A stretch of DNA of 54,636 nucleotides from Sulfoacidibacillus thermotolerans (GCF_003144315.1 NZ_MPDK01000019.1:1-54636); one strand, 5' to 3'; positions 8,752-18,121 are shown, counted from the stretch's first letter. Notes: generated by a model not told the origin, from the letters alone. A program made the numbers and translations.

Positions 8752-9749
8752 TGAAAGATCTAATTCGTACATTAACCGTCCCTTCTGGACCATCTGGGGA
8801 TGAATTTGCAATTAAAGAAAGCATCCTGAGAATTGTTGAGCCACATGTCGATGAATGGTACGAGGATGTATTAGGCAATCTTTACGTCATCAAAAAAGCG
8901 CGTTCCGAAATCTCAGAAAAAACGGTGATGATCGTTGCGCACATGGATGAACCTGCCCTTAGTGTGATTGATATCGATGAGGATGGATTTTTGCGCATTG
9001 CACCTCTTGGACCCTTGCACGCAGCCTCGCTTGTTGGCGCCCGCGTCGTTTTTGCGCGCACGGGACGACGTGGCGTCGTTGGCGCCGAACATAACGTAGC
9101 GTTAAAGGATTTGGAGTTCTCCCATCTCTTTATCGATATCGGCGCACAAACTCAAAGCGATGCGATGCGCGATGTGCAAATTGGGGATGCCGCTACTTTC
9201 GCCTATGGATTTGAGGAAGTGGGGAATCAATTGATCGTCGGGCACGCGCTTGACAATCGCGTGGGGTGTGCTTTGCTCATCGACGCTCTACAACATGCAC
9301 AAAGCGACTACACGATCGTCGGCGTTTTTTCCGCACAGAAAGAAGTCGGTTCCCGCGGAGCAAAAGTTGCGGGTCATCGCATTCATCCGACAATCGCTCT
9401 TGTCCTTGACATCAGTCCATCTGGTGATACACCAAAAGCTGAACGTTCATCACTCACTCTCGGAGCCGGGGTTGCAGTAAAAGTACTCGATGCAACAATG
9501 GTGGTATCAAAAAAATGGAGTAACCATTTGATTGAAGCAGCAAAAAACGTATCGGCATCGTACCAAATTGAAGTAGCTCCGCGAACGACGAGCGATGCAG
9601 GCGCAATTTTCTTGGCGCAATCTGGAATCCCGACATGTGGACTCGCAATTCCTGCACGTTACGTGGGAACTCCATCACAAATGGTGAGCCTTGCCGATGT
9701 CACAAGCGCCCAACAAGTTTTACATAATTTTTTATCACTTCTCTCTTAA
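8751..9749 (+). CDS. M42-family paralogue with degraded active site, copy 3
   Basis: 332 residues with the overall M42 pattern (PSGPSGDE, AHMDEP, LDNRVGC, GSRGA, LAIPARY). First-site residues are kept: His64, Asp66, Asp168, Glu198 and Asp220. Two critical residues are not: the catalytic base of QEE is Lys (QKE, Lys197), and the metal-binding His of RYxH is Gly (RYVG, Gly306). The nucleotides are unambiguous in frame (CAGAAAGAA and TACGTGGGA). It is therefore likely a catalytically dead partner that co-assembles with copies 1 and 2, or an enzyme with altered chemistry. The gene is intact and coupled to copy 2, so not an obvious pseudogene. Confidence 0.85.
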   Translation: MKDLIRTLTVPSGPSGDEFAIKESILRIVEPHVDEWYEDVLGNLYVIKKARSEISEKTVMIVAHMDEPALSVIDIDEDGFLRIAPLGPLHAASLVGARVVFARTGRRGVVGAEHNVALKDLEFSHLFIDIGAQTQSDAMRDVQIGDAATFAYGFEEVGNQLIVGHALDNRVGCALLIDALQHAQSDYTIVGVFSAQKEVGSRGAKVAGHRIHPTIALVLDISPSGDTPKAERSSLTLGAGVAVKVLDATMVVSKKWSNHLIEAAKNVSASYQIEVAPRTTSDAGAIFLAQSGIPTCGLAIPARYVGTPSQMVSLADVTSAQQVLHNFLSLLS

Positions 9750-9767
9750 GAATCTCCTAGAAACTCC

Positions 9768-9816
9768 AAAATAACCATGCGCAATGGATAGAACATCTCC
9801 TGTGCATGGTTATTTT
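9768..9816. terminator. Inverted repeat between M42 cluster and aroC
   Basis: A 13-base perfect inverted repeat (9768-9780 with 9804-9816) with a 23-base spacer. The outer ends are A-rich on the left and T-rich on the right, so it could end the M42 transcript. The long loop makes it weaker than a textbook terminator. Confidence 0.5.
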
Positions 9817-9826
9817 CATGCATAAT

Positions 9827-9857
9827 CGGACACAGCAGACACAGTTTGTAGTATAAT
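9827..9857 (+). promoter_or_regulatory. Possible aroC promoter
   Basis: A perfect TATAAT at 9852-9857 lies 15 bases before the aroC ribosome site. The best -35 match is CGGACA at 9827-9832, with a long 19-base spacer, so only the -10 is strong. Confidence 0.4.
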
Positions 9858-9885
9858 GTGACAAATCCCATAAGGAGGGCCAGTG

Positions 9886-11058
9886 ATGTTGCGCTATTTA
9901 ACTGCTGGGGAATCTCATGGCCCTGCACTCATTGCGATCATAGAAGGTCTACCTGCTTACTTGAATGTCGATATAGAAAAAGTCAATCACGAATTATGGC
10001 GTCGTCAACAAGGGTATGGCCGCGGTTTTCGGATGAAGATCGAGTCAGACCAAATCGAATTTTTATCTGGATTGCGGTTCGGAAAAACATTAGGTTCTCC
10101 TCTTGCTTTTCGCATTGCAAATCGAGATTATAAAAACTGGGAATCAAGAATGTCTCCTACTGGGAATCCTCCCGATGAGTTAAGTATCGTCACGAAACCA
10201 CGACCAGGGCATGCAGATTTGGCGGCTACCTTAAAGTATGACTATTCGGATATACGAGATGCACTCGAACGAGCAAGTGCTCGGAACACAGCTACATTAG
10301 TTGCTGTTGGAGCGATTGCTCGGCAATTTTTAGCTGTCTTTGGCATTCATCTTTTCTCGCACATCGTTCAAATTGGAAGAATTTCTACATCAGCAGATCT
10401 TCTCGCTTCTCTGACCATGGAGCAAATCGCAGCACTTGCCGAACAATCTCCGGTTCGAACGGCAGATGTGGAAGCAGAAAAACAAATGATTGCTGTAATC
10501 GATGAAGCGAAAGAGCAAGGAAACACCGTGGGGGGAATCTTTGAAGTCATTGTGACGGGTGTCCCCGTGGGACTTGGTAGCTACGTTATGCCTGATCGAA
10601 GACTTGATGGGCGTTTAGCTGGAATGCTCATGAGCATTCAGGCAATCAAGGGAGTCGAAATTGGCGCTGGCTTTGCAGCCGCTCGACAACTCGGTTCTGC
10701 TGTCCATGACGCAATCTATTATGATGAAATACGCGGTTTTTACCGGACAACGAACGGGGCTGGAGGAATTGAAGGCGGAATCTCAAATGGCGAACCGATT
10801 GTTGTACGTGCCGCGATGAAGCCGATTCCTACTCTGTATAAACCACTGCCAAGTGTAGATCTTGAGACGAAAGAACCCTATTTAGCCGCGATTGAGCGGT
10901 CTGATGCATGCGCTGCACCTGCAGCTGCGGTAGTTGGTGAAAATGCGGTAGCATGGGTCATCGCAGAAGCTTTTTTGGAAAAGTTCGGCGGGGATTCGAT
11001 AAAAGAAGTACAACGTAATTATGAAAATTATCTCACACAAGTAAAGGAGCGTTCGTGA
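9886..11058 (+). CDS. aroC: Chorismate synthase
   Basis: 390 residues. It makes chorismate from EPSP, the last step of the shikimate pathway, with reduced FMN. The N-terminus MLRYLTAGESHGPALIAIIEGLP is the family signature, followed by RRQQGYGRGFRMKIESD, the RPGHADLAATLKYD segment and the GAGGIEGGISNGEPI motif in the C-terminal half. AAGGAGGG ends 7 bases before the ATG at 9886; a GTG one codon upstream is less likely. It is the positional counterpart of aroF of B. subtilis and is followed by aroB with one base between stop and start. Confidence 0.97.
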   Translation: MLRYLTAGESHGPALIAIIEGLPAYLNVDIEKVNHELWRRQQGYGRGFRMKIESDQIEFLSGLRFGKTLGSPLAFRIANRDYKNWESRMSPTGNPPDELSIVTKPRPGHADLAATLKYDYSDIRDALERASARNTATLVAVGAIARQFLAVFGIHLFSHIVQIGRISTSADLLASLTMEQIAALAEQSPVRTADVEAEKQMIAVIDEAKEQGNTVGGIFEVIVTGVPVGLGSYVMPDRRLDGRLAGMLMSIQAIKGVEIGAGFAAARQLGSAVHDAIYYDEIRGFYRTTNGAGGIEGGISNGEPIVVRAAMKPIPTLYKPLPSVDLETKEPYLAAIERSDACAAPAAAVVGENAVAWVIAEAFLEKFGGDSIKEVQRNYENYLTQVKERS

Positions 11059-11059
11059 A

Positions 11060-12175
11060 GTGCAGCAGCAGCTGACAGGTACACCAAAAGAACTCACCGT
11101 CACGGCGCAACAAGGTGATTATAAAGTCGTCATTGGCACGGGACTGTTGCAGCAAGCGTCATCATGGCTCACTTCGATCCTCAATCCAAAGACAAGTCTT
11201 ATGATCGTCTATGATGCAAAATTAGAGTCACTAGGGTATGTAAAAACATTAGAGCAGTCTCTTAAGAAAGAATTTGTCAATGTGTATTCATTCGCTGTTG
11301 AGTCTGGCGAATCATCAAAGTCATTGCAACACGCAGCTCGTTTGTACAGTGCCTTCCTTGCAGCAGGGCTTGATCGACGATCTGCCGTGCTCGCCTTAGG
11401 CGGAGGCGTTATTGGCGATTTGGCTGGGTTTGCAGCTGCTACGTTTATGCGTGGCATTGATTTTGTGCAAATTCCGACTACACTTCTCGCACACGATGCA
11501 AGTATCGGTGGAAAAGTGGCGATTAATCTACCTGAAGGAAAAAATCTAGTCGGCGCTTTTCACGCGCCGCGACTTGTCCTCTACGATGTCGCAACTCTGC
11601 AAACGCTCCCTTTATATGAGCGCTCAAGCGGGCTTGCTGAAGCAATTAAACACGGTGTGATTTATGATCCTGAGTTGTTTGCCTATATTGAAGAACACGT
11701 CGAGCCCATTCTTTTAGGAGATTCTGACGCCTTGACGCACTTGCTTTATCAATCTTGTAAAGTTAAGGCGAAAATTGTCAGCCAAGATGAACGGGAGTCA
11801 GGGATTCGCGCGTTTTTAAACTTTGGGCATACGATCGGACACGCAATCGAAGCGCTGCAATATGGATATTATACGCACGGAGCTGCGGTGGCTATTGGAA
11901 TGATCTATGAAACAAAGATTGCGCGAAGACTAGGAAAAATCGATGTAGAATTTGAAGATCGCCTGCGCGTATTGCTTGAAAAAGCGCAGTTGCCGACGTC
12001 ATTGCCTGCAGAACAAAAGTCAAAAGAAGCGATTGATGCGCTGATTGAACACATGCGCCGCGATAAAAAAGCGCATTCACGCAGTTTGCCCTTTATTCTT
12101 CCAGAGCGTCTTGGGACGGTGTCTTTCGAAGCATCTGTAGACGAAGCTGTCGTAAGACAAGTTCTCGCTGATTGA
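11060..12175 (+). CDS. aroB: 3-dehydroquinate synthase
   Basis: 371 residues, an NAD- and metal-dependent cytoplasmic enzyme converting DAHP to 3-dehydroquinate, the second shikimate step. Recognised by VLALGGGVIGDLAGFAAATFMRGI (NAD-binding region, about 110-133), TTLLAHDASIGGKVAIN (about 139-155), the metal ligand Glu in SGLAEAIKHGVI and the His ligands in NFGHTIGHAIEA. The GTG start follows AAAGGAGC. The trp genes follow after a long leader, so aroC-aroB and trp may be separate or partly linked transcripts. Confidence 0.96.
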   Translation: MQQQLTGTPKELTVTAQQGDYKVVIGTGLLQQASSWLTSILNPKTSLMIVYDAKLESLGYVKTLEQSLKKEFVNVYSFAVESGESSKSLQHAARLYSAFLAAGLDRRSAVLALGGGVIGDLAGFAAATFMRGIDFVQIPTTLLAHDASIGGKVAINLPEGKNLVGAFHAPRLVLYDVATLQTLPLYERSSGLAEAIKHGVIYDPELFAYIEEHVEPILLGDSDALTHLLYQSCKVKAKIVSQDERESGIRAFLNFGHTIGHAIEALQYGYYTHGAAVAIGMIYETKIARRLGKIDVEFEDRLRVLLEKAQLPTSLPAEQKSKEAIDALIEHMRRDKKAHSRSLPFILPERLGTVSFEASVDEAVVRQVLAD

Positions 12176-12235
12176 CCAACTTTACGTTTCGTAGTACGAT
12201 TACTTTAGCTGACACCTATACTATGCATTGCCACA

Positions 12236-12326
12236 GAGCCGGCAGTGATAGTCGTCAGAGACGAGAGAGACAGGCGTTTGGTCGCCTTAGTAGCGTGAGC
12301 GGAGCAGAGCTGAGCAAAGTTATGAG
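12236..12326 (+). promoter_or_regulatory. TRAP-binding-type leader: GAG/TAG repeats ahead of trpD
   Basis: In the 271-base gap between aroB and trpD there are 13 GAG/TAG/AAG triplets, starting at 12236, 12249, 12258, 12263, 12267, 12288, 12291, 12297, 12302, 12307, 12312, 12317 and 12324. From 12297 to 12319 the spacing is a strict 2 bases (5-base period), the hallmark of a site bound by the tryptophan-activated TRAP 11-mer. A small hairpin (12272-12276 with 12283-12287) splits the set. CCTTAGT at 12285-12291, within the TAGTAG triplets, can pair perfectly with ACTAAGG at 12386-12392, the 5' arm of the downstream terminator. TRAP bound here would therefore block the antiterminator. Established in B. 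subtilis; here inferred from sequence. Confidence 0.72.
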
Positions 12327-12382
12327 ATCGTGGAAGAGTAAAAAAGTGACGATCTCTTCGCGTATGAGCAGCGACGTTCACG

Positions 12383-12414
12383 AGAACTAAGGGCTACCCT
12401 TGGTTCTTATTTTA
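12383..12414 (+). terminator. trp attenuator terminator
   Basis: An 11-base stem (12383-12393 with 12397-12407, one G-U pair) with a 3-base loop is followed by TATTTTATAT. It lies 33 bases before trpD. Its 5' arm overlaps the sequence that can pair with the TRAP-site region at 12285-12291, which gives the two exclusive structures needed for attenuation. A second hairpin (12324-12331 with 12349-12356) sits between. Confidence 0.8.
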
Positions 12415-12446
12415 TATAGTCACAGCTTTTACAAGGAGAGATTAGG

Positions 12447-13472
12447 ATGAAAGAAATTCTACTCAAACTCGCAAAAGGCAATCACTTGACGGAACAAGAG
12501 GCAGAACAGGCCATGCATGCAATTATGCGCGGAGAAGCTACTGCTGCGCAAATTGCCGCTTATTTAACATTGTTACAAGCGCGTGGTGAGACCACTGCTG
12601 AACTCGTCGGCAGTGCGCGGGCAATGCGCGAACACGCATTGCCACTCCTTGTCGATGACCGCATCGTCGATACCTGTGGTACAGGGGGAGATGGAGCAGG
12701 TACCTTTAATATCTCTACAGCTGCCGCCATCGTAGCTGCGGCAGGAGGGGTTCCTGTGGTCAAACACGGAAATCGCGCAGCTTCAAGCTTAGCGGGTAGT
12801 GCTGATGTGCTTGCTGCACTTGGCGTAGTCCTCGAACTTCGCCCCGAAGCGGCTACACAGTGCCTTAAAGAAACCGGGATTTGCTTTCTCTTTGCACAAG
12901 CATACCACCCCGCGATGAAATACGTTGCCCCAATTCGTCGCGAATTAGGATTTCGCACAATGTTTAATATTTTAGGCCCCTTAACGAATCCAGCTCGTCC
13001 AAAACGACAAGTGCTCGGAACGCCCAATCCCGAGATCGCAATGAAAATGGCACATGTGTTAGCGTCACTTGGCAGTGAACATGCGCTTGTCGTCACATCT
13101 CAAGAAGGACTAGATGAAATCTCTATATCCGGAATCACTTATTTATTTGAAGTTAAGGATCACACCGTAAGGGAATTAACGATTCGTCCAAGTGACGTAG
13201 GACTTCAGGAATATCCATTGGAGAGTGTTCGAGGAGGTACACCTGAACAAAATGCACGGCTGATCGAAGCGATCTTTTCCGGTGAGACTGGGGCGCGACG
13301 TGATATTGTCGTGCTCAACGCTGCTGCAGCTTTCTTTGTAGCTGGAAAAACGACATCCATACAAGAAGGAGCACGATTAGCAGAACGGCTGATCGACAGC
13401 GGAATCGCTGCCAAGAAACTAGGACAACTGATCGAATGCAGTCGCAAATTAGGAAGTGAAGTGAGCGCATGA
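12447..13472 (+). CDS. trpD: Anthranilate phosphoribosyltransferase
   Basis: 341 residues; joins anthranilate to PRPP in tryptophan synthesis. The phosphoribosyl-binding loop VDTCGTGGDGAGTFNISTAAA (about 73-93), KHGNRAASSLAGSADVL and the MKYVAPIRRELGFRTMFNILGPLTNPA segment are signatures of TrpD. AAGGAGAG lies 7 bases before the ATG. It is the first gene of the trp operon here: trpE, expected in front of it, is absent, as is trpG. It overlaps trpC by four bases. Confidence 0.97.
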   Translation: MKEILLKLAKGNHLTEQEAEQAMHAIMRGEATAAQIAAYLTLLQARGETTAELVGSARAMREHALPLLVDDRIVDTCGTGGDGAGTFNISTAAAIVAAAGGVPVVKHGNRAASSLAGSADVLAALGVVLELRPEAATQCLKETGICFLFAQAYHPAMKYVAPIRRELGFRTMFNILGPLTNPARPKRQVLGTPNPEIAMKMAHVLASLGSEHALVVTSQEGLDEISISGITYLFEVKDHTVRELTIRPSDVGLQEYPLESVRGGTPEQNARLIEAIFSGETGARRDIVVLNAAAAFFVAGKTTSIQEGARLAERLIDSGIAAKKLGQLIECSRKLGSEVSA

Positions 13473-14266
13473 CGATTTTAGAACGCATCTTAGCAACCAA
13501 AAAAACAGAGGTAGCAAAACTAAGAGAACGTATGACTGCAAGCGAATGGGAGCAAAGTATCGAATCACTCCCGGCACCTAAGCCATTTGTGGAGAGTTTA
13601 CAAGGGAAATCTCCTGTTGCGCTGATTGCCGAAATAAAAAAAGCCTCCCCATCAAAAGGAGTCATCGCCGCAAATTTTGACCCGATCGCAATGGCTAAAG
13701 GATATGAGCGCGCAGGTGCAAGCGCCCTTTCCGTTTTGACAGATCGTGAATATTTCCAAGGTTCGAGTAATGTTTTACAATCGGTTCGCATAATCACACA
13801 ACTGCCCATTTTACGCAAGGACTTTATCATTGATGAATGGCAGGTTTATGAGACGCGTGCAATGGGCGCTGACGCGATTTTACTGATTGTCGCTGCACTC
13901 TCCGATGAACGACTTACAGCACTATACAAACTTGCCCTACATCTCGGATTAGCCCCTTTAATTGAAGTGCATTCCCTCCACGAATGGGAGCGAATACGTC
14001 CCCTTTATCCGCGCATTGTAGGGGTTAACCACCGTGATTTACACACATTTCAGGTGGATTTGCAGCTTACTGAGAAGTTGGCAAATGAAGTAAGAGATGA
14101 TGTGATTCTGGTCAGCGAAAGTGGAATTCGTACGTATGAAGATGTAAGACGTGTACAATCCTTTGGTGCGCAGGCCATTTTGGTCGGAGAAACTCTCATG
14201 CGTTTTGGTCCAGAAAAAGTTGAACAGGGGATTGCTCAGTTGCTTGGAAGGGAGCAATCCCCATGA
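13469..14266 (+). CDS. trpC: Indole-3-glycerol-phosphate synthase
   Basis: 265 residues, a TIM barrel that decarboxylates and closes the ring of CdRP to indole-3-glycerol phosphate. Signature segments: IAEIKKASPSKGVIAANFDP (about 53-72, catalytic Lys), ALSVLTDREYFQGS, LRKDFIIDEWQVYE, GVNHRDL and SESGI near the phosphate site. Start and stop overlap trpD and trpF by four bases each (ATGA), so the genes are translationally coupled. Confidence 0.97.
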   Translation: MTILERILATKKTEVAKLRERMTASEWEQSIESLPAPKPFVESLQGKSPVALIAEIKKASPSKGVIAANFDPIAMAKGYERAGASALSVLTDREYFQGSSNVLQSVRIITQLPILRKDFIIDEWQVYETRAMGADAILLIVAALSDERLTALYKLALHLGLAPLIEVHSLHEWERIRPLYPRIVGVNHRDLHTFQVDLQLTEKLANEVRDDVILVSESGIRTYEDVRRVQSFGAQAILVGETLMRFGPEKVEQGIAQLLGREQSP

Positions 14267-14919
14267 CACGAGTAAAACTTTGCGGGTTGCGCAACGTGAA
14301 TGATGTCCTTGCTGCACAAAACGCGAAGGCAGATTATATTGGGTTTGTGCTTGCTAAGAGCAAGCGCCAAGTTACGGACAAAGAAGTCGTAACAGCAATC
14401 GAACCACTGGACCGCAGCAAGTCTGTCGGACCCAAACCCGTACTCGTCCTCGTCGATGAAACTGTTGAAAAGATCGTTTCTTTGTGTAAGACAACAGGTG
14501 TTTTGCACGTTCAATTGTGTGGTCGGGAAGCGCCTGCGACTTGTTCTTTGTTGCGTGAAAAATATGGACTTACCGTGTGGAAAGCTTGGGGCGTGCGCGG
14601 CACAGAGGAAGATCAGATGCTAGCGCACTATGTCGGTCATGTTGATGCGATATTGCTTGACACCTATAAAGCAGGGAGCCACGGAGGGACAGGTCACTTC
14701 TTTGATTGGCAGCAGATTCCCCGCTTGCAAGTCCTGCTACCCGAAACTCCGCTTGTTATAGCTGGTGGATTATCTCCCCATACAGTAGGGTCTGTAGTTG
14801 CCAAGTATCATCCTTTTGCGGTAGATGTTTCGTCCGGAATTGAAACGGATGAGCAGAAAGACCCTGATAAAATGAGAGAATTTGTGAATGCTGCGAGGAG
14901 TGGATTGGATGTATCCTGA
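14263..14919 (+). CDS. trpF: Phosphoribosylanthranilate isomerase
   Basis: 218 residues, TIM barrel. The N-terminal [11 protein letters not shown] carries the catalytic Cys of the family; the [19 protein letters not shown] segment near 125-143 carries the catalytic Asp and phosphate-binding glycines, and GGLSPHTVG and VDVSSGIE complete the site. It overlaps trpC by four bases and trpB by about eleven. Confidence 0.96.
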   Translation: MTRVKLCGLRNVNDVLAAQNAKADYIGFVLAKSKRQVTDKEVVTAIEPLDRSKSVGPKPVLVLVDETVEKIVSLCKTTGVLHVQLCGREAPATCSLLREKYGLTVWKAWGVRGTEEDQMLAHYVGHVDAILLDTYKAGSHGGTGHFFDWQQIPRLQVLLPETPLVIAGGLSPHTVGSVVAKYHPFAVDVSSGIETDEQKDPDKMREFVNAARSGLDVS

Positions 14920-16099
14920 TCAGAATGGACGTTTTGGCGAGTTTGGTGGAAAATATGTACCGGAAACCTTGATGTCTGCATTGACAACGCTCGAAGAAGA
15001 TTACTCACGTTTAATTCAGGATACAGATTTTCAAAAACAATTGCGTTATTATTTGCGCAACTATTCTGGACGTCCGACACCTCTGTATTATGCTCGCCAT
15101 TTCACAGAGCATGTAGGGGGAGCAAAAATTTACTTAAAGCGTGAAGATCTTAACCACACGGGTGCCCATAAAATCAACAACACCCTCGGCCAAGGTCTAC
15201 TTGCTAAAATGACCGGAAAAAAACGCATCATTGCAGAGACGGGGGCAGGACAACACGGAGTAGCTTCAGCAACCGTTGCAGCATTACTCGGGTTGCAATG
15301 CACAGTTTTTATGGGCGAAGAAGATATGGAACGACAAGCGTTAAATGTGTTTCGCATGCGTTTGCTGGGCACAGAGGTAGTGCCTGCAACATCAGGGACA
15401 AAAACGCTAAAAGATGCAACAAATGAAGCGATTCGCTATTGGGTTGAACACGTAACCGATACGTACTACATCATCGGTTCTGTCGTTGGACCGCATCCCT
15501 ATCCAATGATGGTACGCGATTTCCAACGTGTGATTGGAGATGAGACAAAAGAGCAGATTTTGGAACAAGAAGGTCGTCTTCCCGATGCAATTATCGCGTG
15601 CGTAGGCGGTGGGAGTAACGCTATGGGCATCTTTTATCCGTTTGTTCACGATCTACAGGTAAAACTTATTGGCATTGAAGCGGCAGGGGAAGGGATTGAC
15701 ACACCTCGTCATGCAGCGTCCATCGCAAAAGGGAGAAAGGGAGTCTTACACGGATCAATGACCCTCTTGTTGCAAGATGAATATGGGCAAGTTCAGCCTG
15801 CTCACTCTATTTCAGCTGGACTCGATTATCCTGGGATCGGGCCTGAACACGCTCACCTTTTCACGAGCAAGCGCGCATCTTATGAACCCATCACAGATCA
15901 AGAAGCCTTAGATGCATTTGTTACACTCGCTCGAGTAGAAGGAATCATTCCTGCGCTTGAATCGGCACATGCAATCGCATATGCAGAAAAATATGCAAAG
16001 ACACTTCCTCGAAACGCCATTGTTATTGTTAATTTATCTGGGCGCGGCGATAAGGATGTGCACACCGTAGAGCGTTTGTTGGGAGGAGAACTCGCATGA
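14909..16099 (+). CDS. trpB: Tryptophan synthase beta chain
   Basis: 396 residues. PLP enzyme that condenses indole with serine in the alpha2-beta2 complex. It starts [20 protein letters not shown], and the PLP lysine is in [16 protein letters not shown] (about residue 86). [10 protein letters not shown] and [10 protein letters not shown] are the substrate and phosphate loops. The ATG at 14909 with GAGGAGTGG upstream is chosen over an in-frame start at 14888 because it gives the standard N-terminus. It overlaps trpF and trpA. Confidence 0.97.
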   Translation: MYPDQNGRFGEFGGKYVPETLMSALTTLEEDYSRLIQDTDFQKQLRYYLRNYSGRPTPLYYARHFTEHVGGAKIYLKREDLNHTGAHKINNTLGQGLLAKMTGKKRIIAETGAGQHGVASATVAALLGLQCTVFMGEEDMERQALNVFRMRLLGTEVVPATSGTKTLKDATNEAIRYWVEHVTDTYYIIGSVVGPHPYPMMVRDFQRVIGDETKEQILEQEGRLPDAIIACVGGGSNAMGIFYPFVHDLQVKLIGIEAAGEGIDTPRHAASIAKGRKGVLHGSMTLLLQDEYGQVQPAHSISAGLDYPGIGPEHAHLFTSKRASYEPITDQEALDAFVTLARVEGIIPALESAHAIAYAEKYAKTLPRNAIVIVNLSGRGDKDVHTVERLLGGELA

Positions 16100-16929
16100 C
16101 GATCCGAGGCAGGGAAGCAATTGAAAATAGGTTGCGACAACGCGGCAAACGCGCGGCATTCATCCCTTTTGTGGAAGCGGGTGATCCTAACGAGGCGTAT
16201 AGTTTACAATTGATTGTCGAACTTGCACAGTTCGCTGACGTGATTGAAATTGGAATCCCGTATTCCGATCCATTAGCAGATGGACCCGTAATTCAAGCAG
16301 GGTCTCTGCGCGCACTCCAGGCAGGGATGACACTTAAAAAGGCACTTGCGCTGATTGCGCGCGTGCGAGCCGTCACAAATGTGCCCATTGTTGTTTTTAC
16401 CTATGTCAATCCGGTCATTCAATATGGCCCCGAACGTCTTTTACAAGCTTGTACTGAAGTGGGGGCAGACGGACTTATTATTCCGGATTTACCTTACGAA
16501 GAAAGTGAAGAAATCAGACAATTGGCTGATCGTTTTAAACTCGCGTTGATCCCATTGATCTCCTTGACAAGCCAAGAGCGCATCACAAAAATCGCTGCAA
16601 GTGCTACCGGTTTTGCCTACTGTGTCTCATCACTAGGTGTCACTGGAGAGCGTGCAAATTTTGCTGCGGATCTTGAGGAATTTGTCAAAACAGTTAAGGC
16701 AGCAAGTCCTGTCCCAGTTGCTGTAGGATTTGGAGTCAGCCAACCTGAACACGTTCGAACCCTTTCGGCCTATGCGGATGGTGTCATTGTTGGGAGTGCG
16801 CTTGTCAGACGCTGTCAGGAGATCGCTGCCGCGCAAAATGCACACCAGCCAGAACTCGCTGACAAAGCGCTACACGAACTGATCCAGTTTGCCCGTTCGC
16901 TCTCAGATGCCGCTGCATCCGCTGAGTGA
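16096..16929 (+). CDS. trpA: Tryptophan synthase alpha chain
   Basis: 277 residues, TIM barrel that cleaves indole-3-glycerol phosphate and channels indole to TrpB. Catalytic residues are visible: Glu in [18 protein letters not shown] (about 49-66, with the Asp of the same motif) and Tyr/Gly-rich phosphate loops in [14 protein letters not shown] and [11 protein letters not shown]. Start overlaps trpB by four bases. The C-terminus is followed by tyrA after about 50 bases. Confidence 0.96.
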   Translation: MTIRGREAIENRLRQRGKRAAFIPFVEAGDPNEAYSLQLIVELAQFADVIEIGIPYSDPLADGPVIQAGSLRALQAGMTLKKALALIARVRAVTNVPIVVFTYVNPVIQYGPERLLQACTEVGADGLIIPDLPYEESEEIRQLADRFKLALIPLISLTSQERITKIAASATGFAYCVSSLGVTGERANFAADLEEFVKTVKAASPVPVAVGFGVSQPEHVRTLSAYADGVIVGSALVRRCQEIAAAQNAHQPELADKALHELIQFARSLSDAAASAE

Positions 16930-16978
16930 TTCAAAAATTTCAAGAGTTGAGGAACAAAGGGTAAAGGAGCGTCCGCAC

Positions 16979-18103
16979 TTGTCAGAAACGCAACGAACAT
17001 TTAAGAAATTGTGCCTTATCGGTTGTGGTCTCATTGGAGGATCCGTAGCTCTTGCTCTAAAGTCGACTCGGCAGATTGAACACGTCGTAGGTCTTGATAT
17101 CCACCTTGATTCCTTACACATCGCTCTCGAGCGTGGGGTAATCGATGAAATCGGAACCAGCCTCAAATCTGCTCTATGGCAGGCGGATCTTGTCGTCCTT
17201 GCAACACCTATTTCTGAGACAGTTGCTATTTTAGAAGAGATCTCCAAATTTGAAACGCAATTGGCGCAAGAAGCGATTATCACAGATGTGGCAGGAATCA
17301 AGGCCAATGTGGTAGACGCAGCTGCAGAGTTGTTTACGCATGCTGTCTTCATCGGAGGACATCCGATGGCTGGATCAGAGAAATCAGGAGTTTCCGCAGC
17401 GAATGCTTTACTGCTGGAAAATGCAGTATATGTCTTGACGCCGTCTGTAAAGACCCCGCAAGACCGATTGCATGAATTGACGAAACTCTTACAAGCTACG
17501 GGGGCACGTGTAAAATGGTTATCTCCCCATTTACACGATCGCGTTGTCGCAGCGATCAGTCATGTCCCTCATGTGATTGCTGCTCTATTAGTAAATCAAG
17601 TACAAAAGCGTGCGAGTACTGAACCCCTTTACGTAGAACTTGCAGCAGGAGGTTTTCGAGATATCACGCGCATCGCTTCGAGTGATCCGAAACTGTGGCG
17701 TGATACCTCTCTTGAAAATCACCGAGAGATCATCCCCTTACTTGATGAGTGGATCGAGCAAATCAGTTCATTGAAGCAGTTGATTGAACAGCGCGAAGCA
17801 GCTCAAATTGAATCTTTGTTCGCCAATGCACGAACTTTTCGCGACGCCTTGCCCGTAAAGTCTACAGGCGCAATTCGCGCAGTATTTTCCTTGATGGTCA
17901 TTGTACCAGACATACCTGGACTTATCGGACGGATTGCTACCCTCCTTGGCGAGTCGTCCATCAGTATCCGCAATATTGGCATACTTGAAAGTCGTGAAGG
18001 CGACGATGGACAACTTTTATTGCAATTTGACACAGCTGATTTTGCCGATCGCGCTGAAGATATTTTGCGAAAACATAATTACCAGGTGATTGCCCAACAA
18101 TGA
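16979..18103 (+). CDS. tyrA: Prephenate dehydrogenase with ACT domain
   Basis: 374 residues; oxidatively decarboxylates prephenate to 4-hydroxyphenylpyruvate for tyrosine. A Rossmann fold starts at CLIGCGLIGGSVALAL (about 13-28); the prephenate site shows in GGHPMAGSEKSG and AISHVPHVIAALL. The last 75 residues form an ACT domain (LMVIVPDIPGLIGRIATLL), the usual site of tyrosine feedback. The TTG at 16979 is preferred because AAAGGAGCG lies 8 bases before it; an ATG at 16907 has no such site and would overlap trpA. hisC and aroE, next to tyrA in B. subtilis, are not here. Confidence 0.94.
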   Translation: MSETQRTFKKLCLIGCGLIGGSVALALKSTRQIEHVVGLDIHLDSLHIALERGVIDEIGTSLKSALWQADLVVLATPISETVAILEEISKFETQLAQEAIITDVAGIKANVVDAAAELFTHAVFIGGHPMAGSEKSGVSAANALLLENAVYVLTPSVKTPQDRLHELTKLLQATGARVKWLSPHLHDRVVAAISHVPHVIAALLVNQVQKRASTEPLYVELAAGGFRDITRIASSDPKLWRDTSLENHREIIPLLDEWIEQISSLKQLIEQREAAQIESLFANARTFRDALPVKSTGAIRAVFSLMVIVPDIPGLIGRIATLLGESSISIRNIGILESREGDDGQLLLQFDTADFADRAEDILRKHNYQVIAQQ

Positions 18104-18121
18104 AAACGCATTCTTAACCTG

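Noticed and set aside
12172-12390. 72-residue open frame overlapping the trp leader
   Set aside because: The frame follows the GAG repeats (giving Arg/Ser-rich sequence), has no ribosome site, and the region is better explained by the TRAP-type leader.
12383-12407. Possible T-box terminator/antiterminator in front of trpD
   Set aside because: The 5' arm does not contain the conserved AAGGGTGGNACCGCG element, and there is no Stem I/specifier pattern, while the GAG repeats fit TRAP.
12560-13096. 178-residue open frame antisense to trpD
   Set aside because: It is the complement of well-conserved trpD, Ser/Ala/Pro-rich and without a ribosome site.
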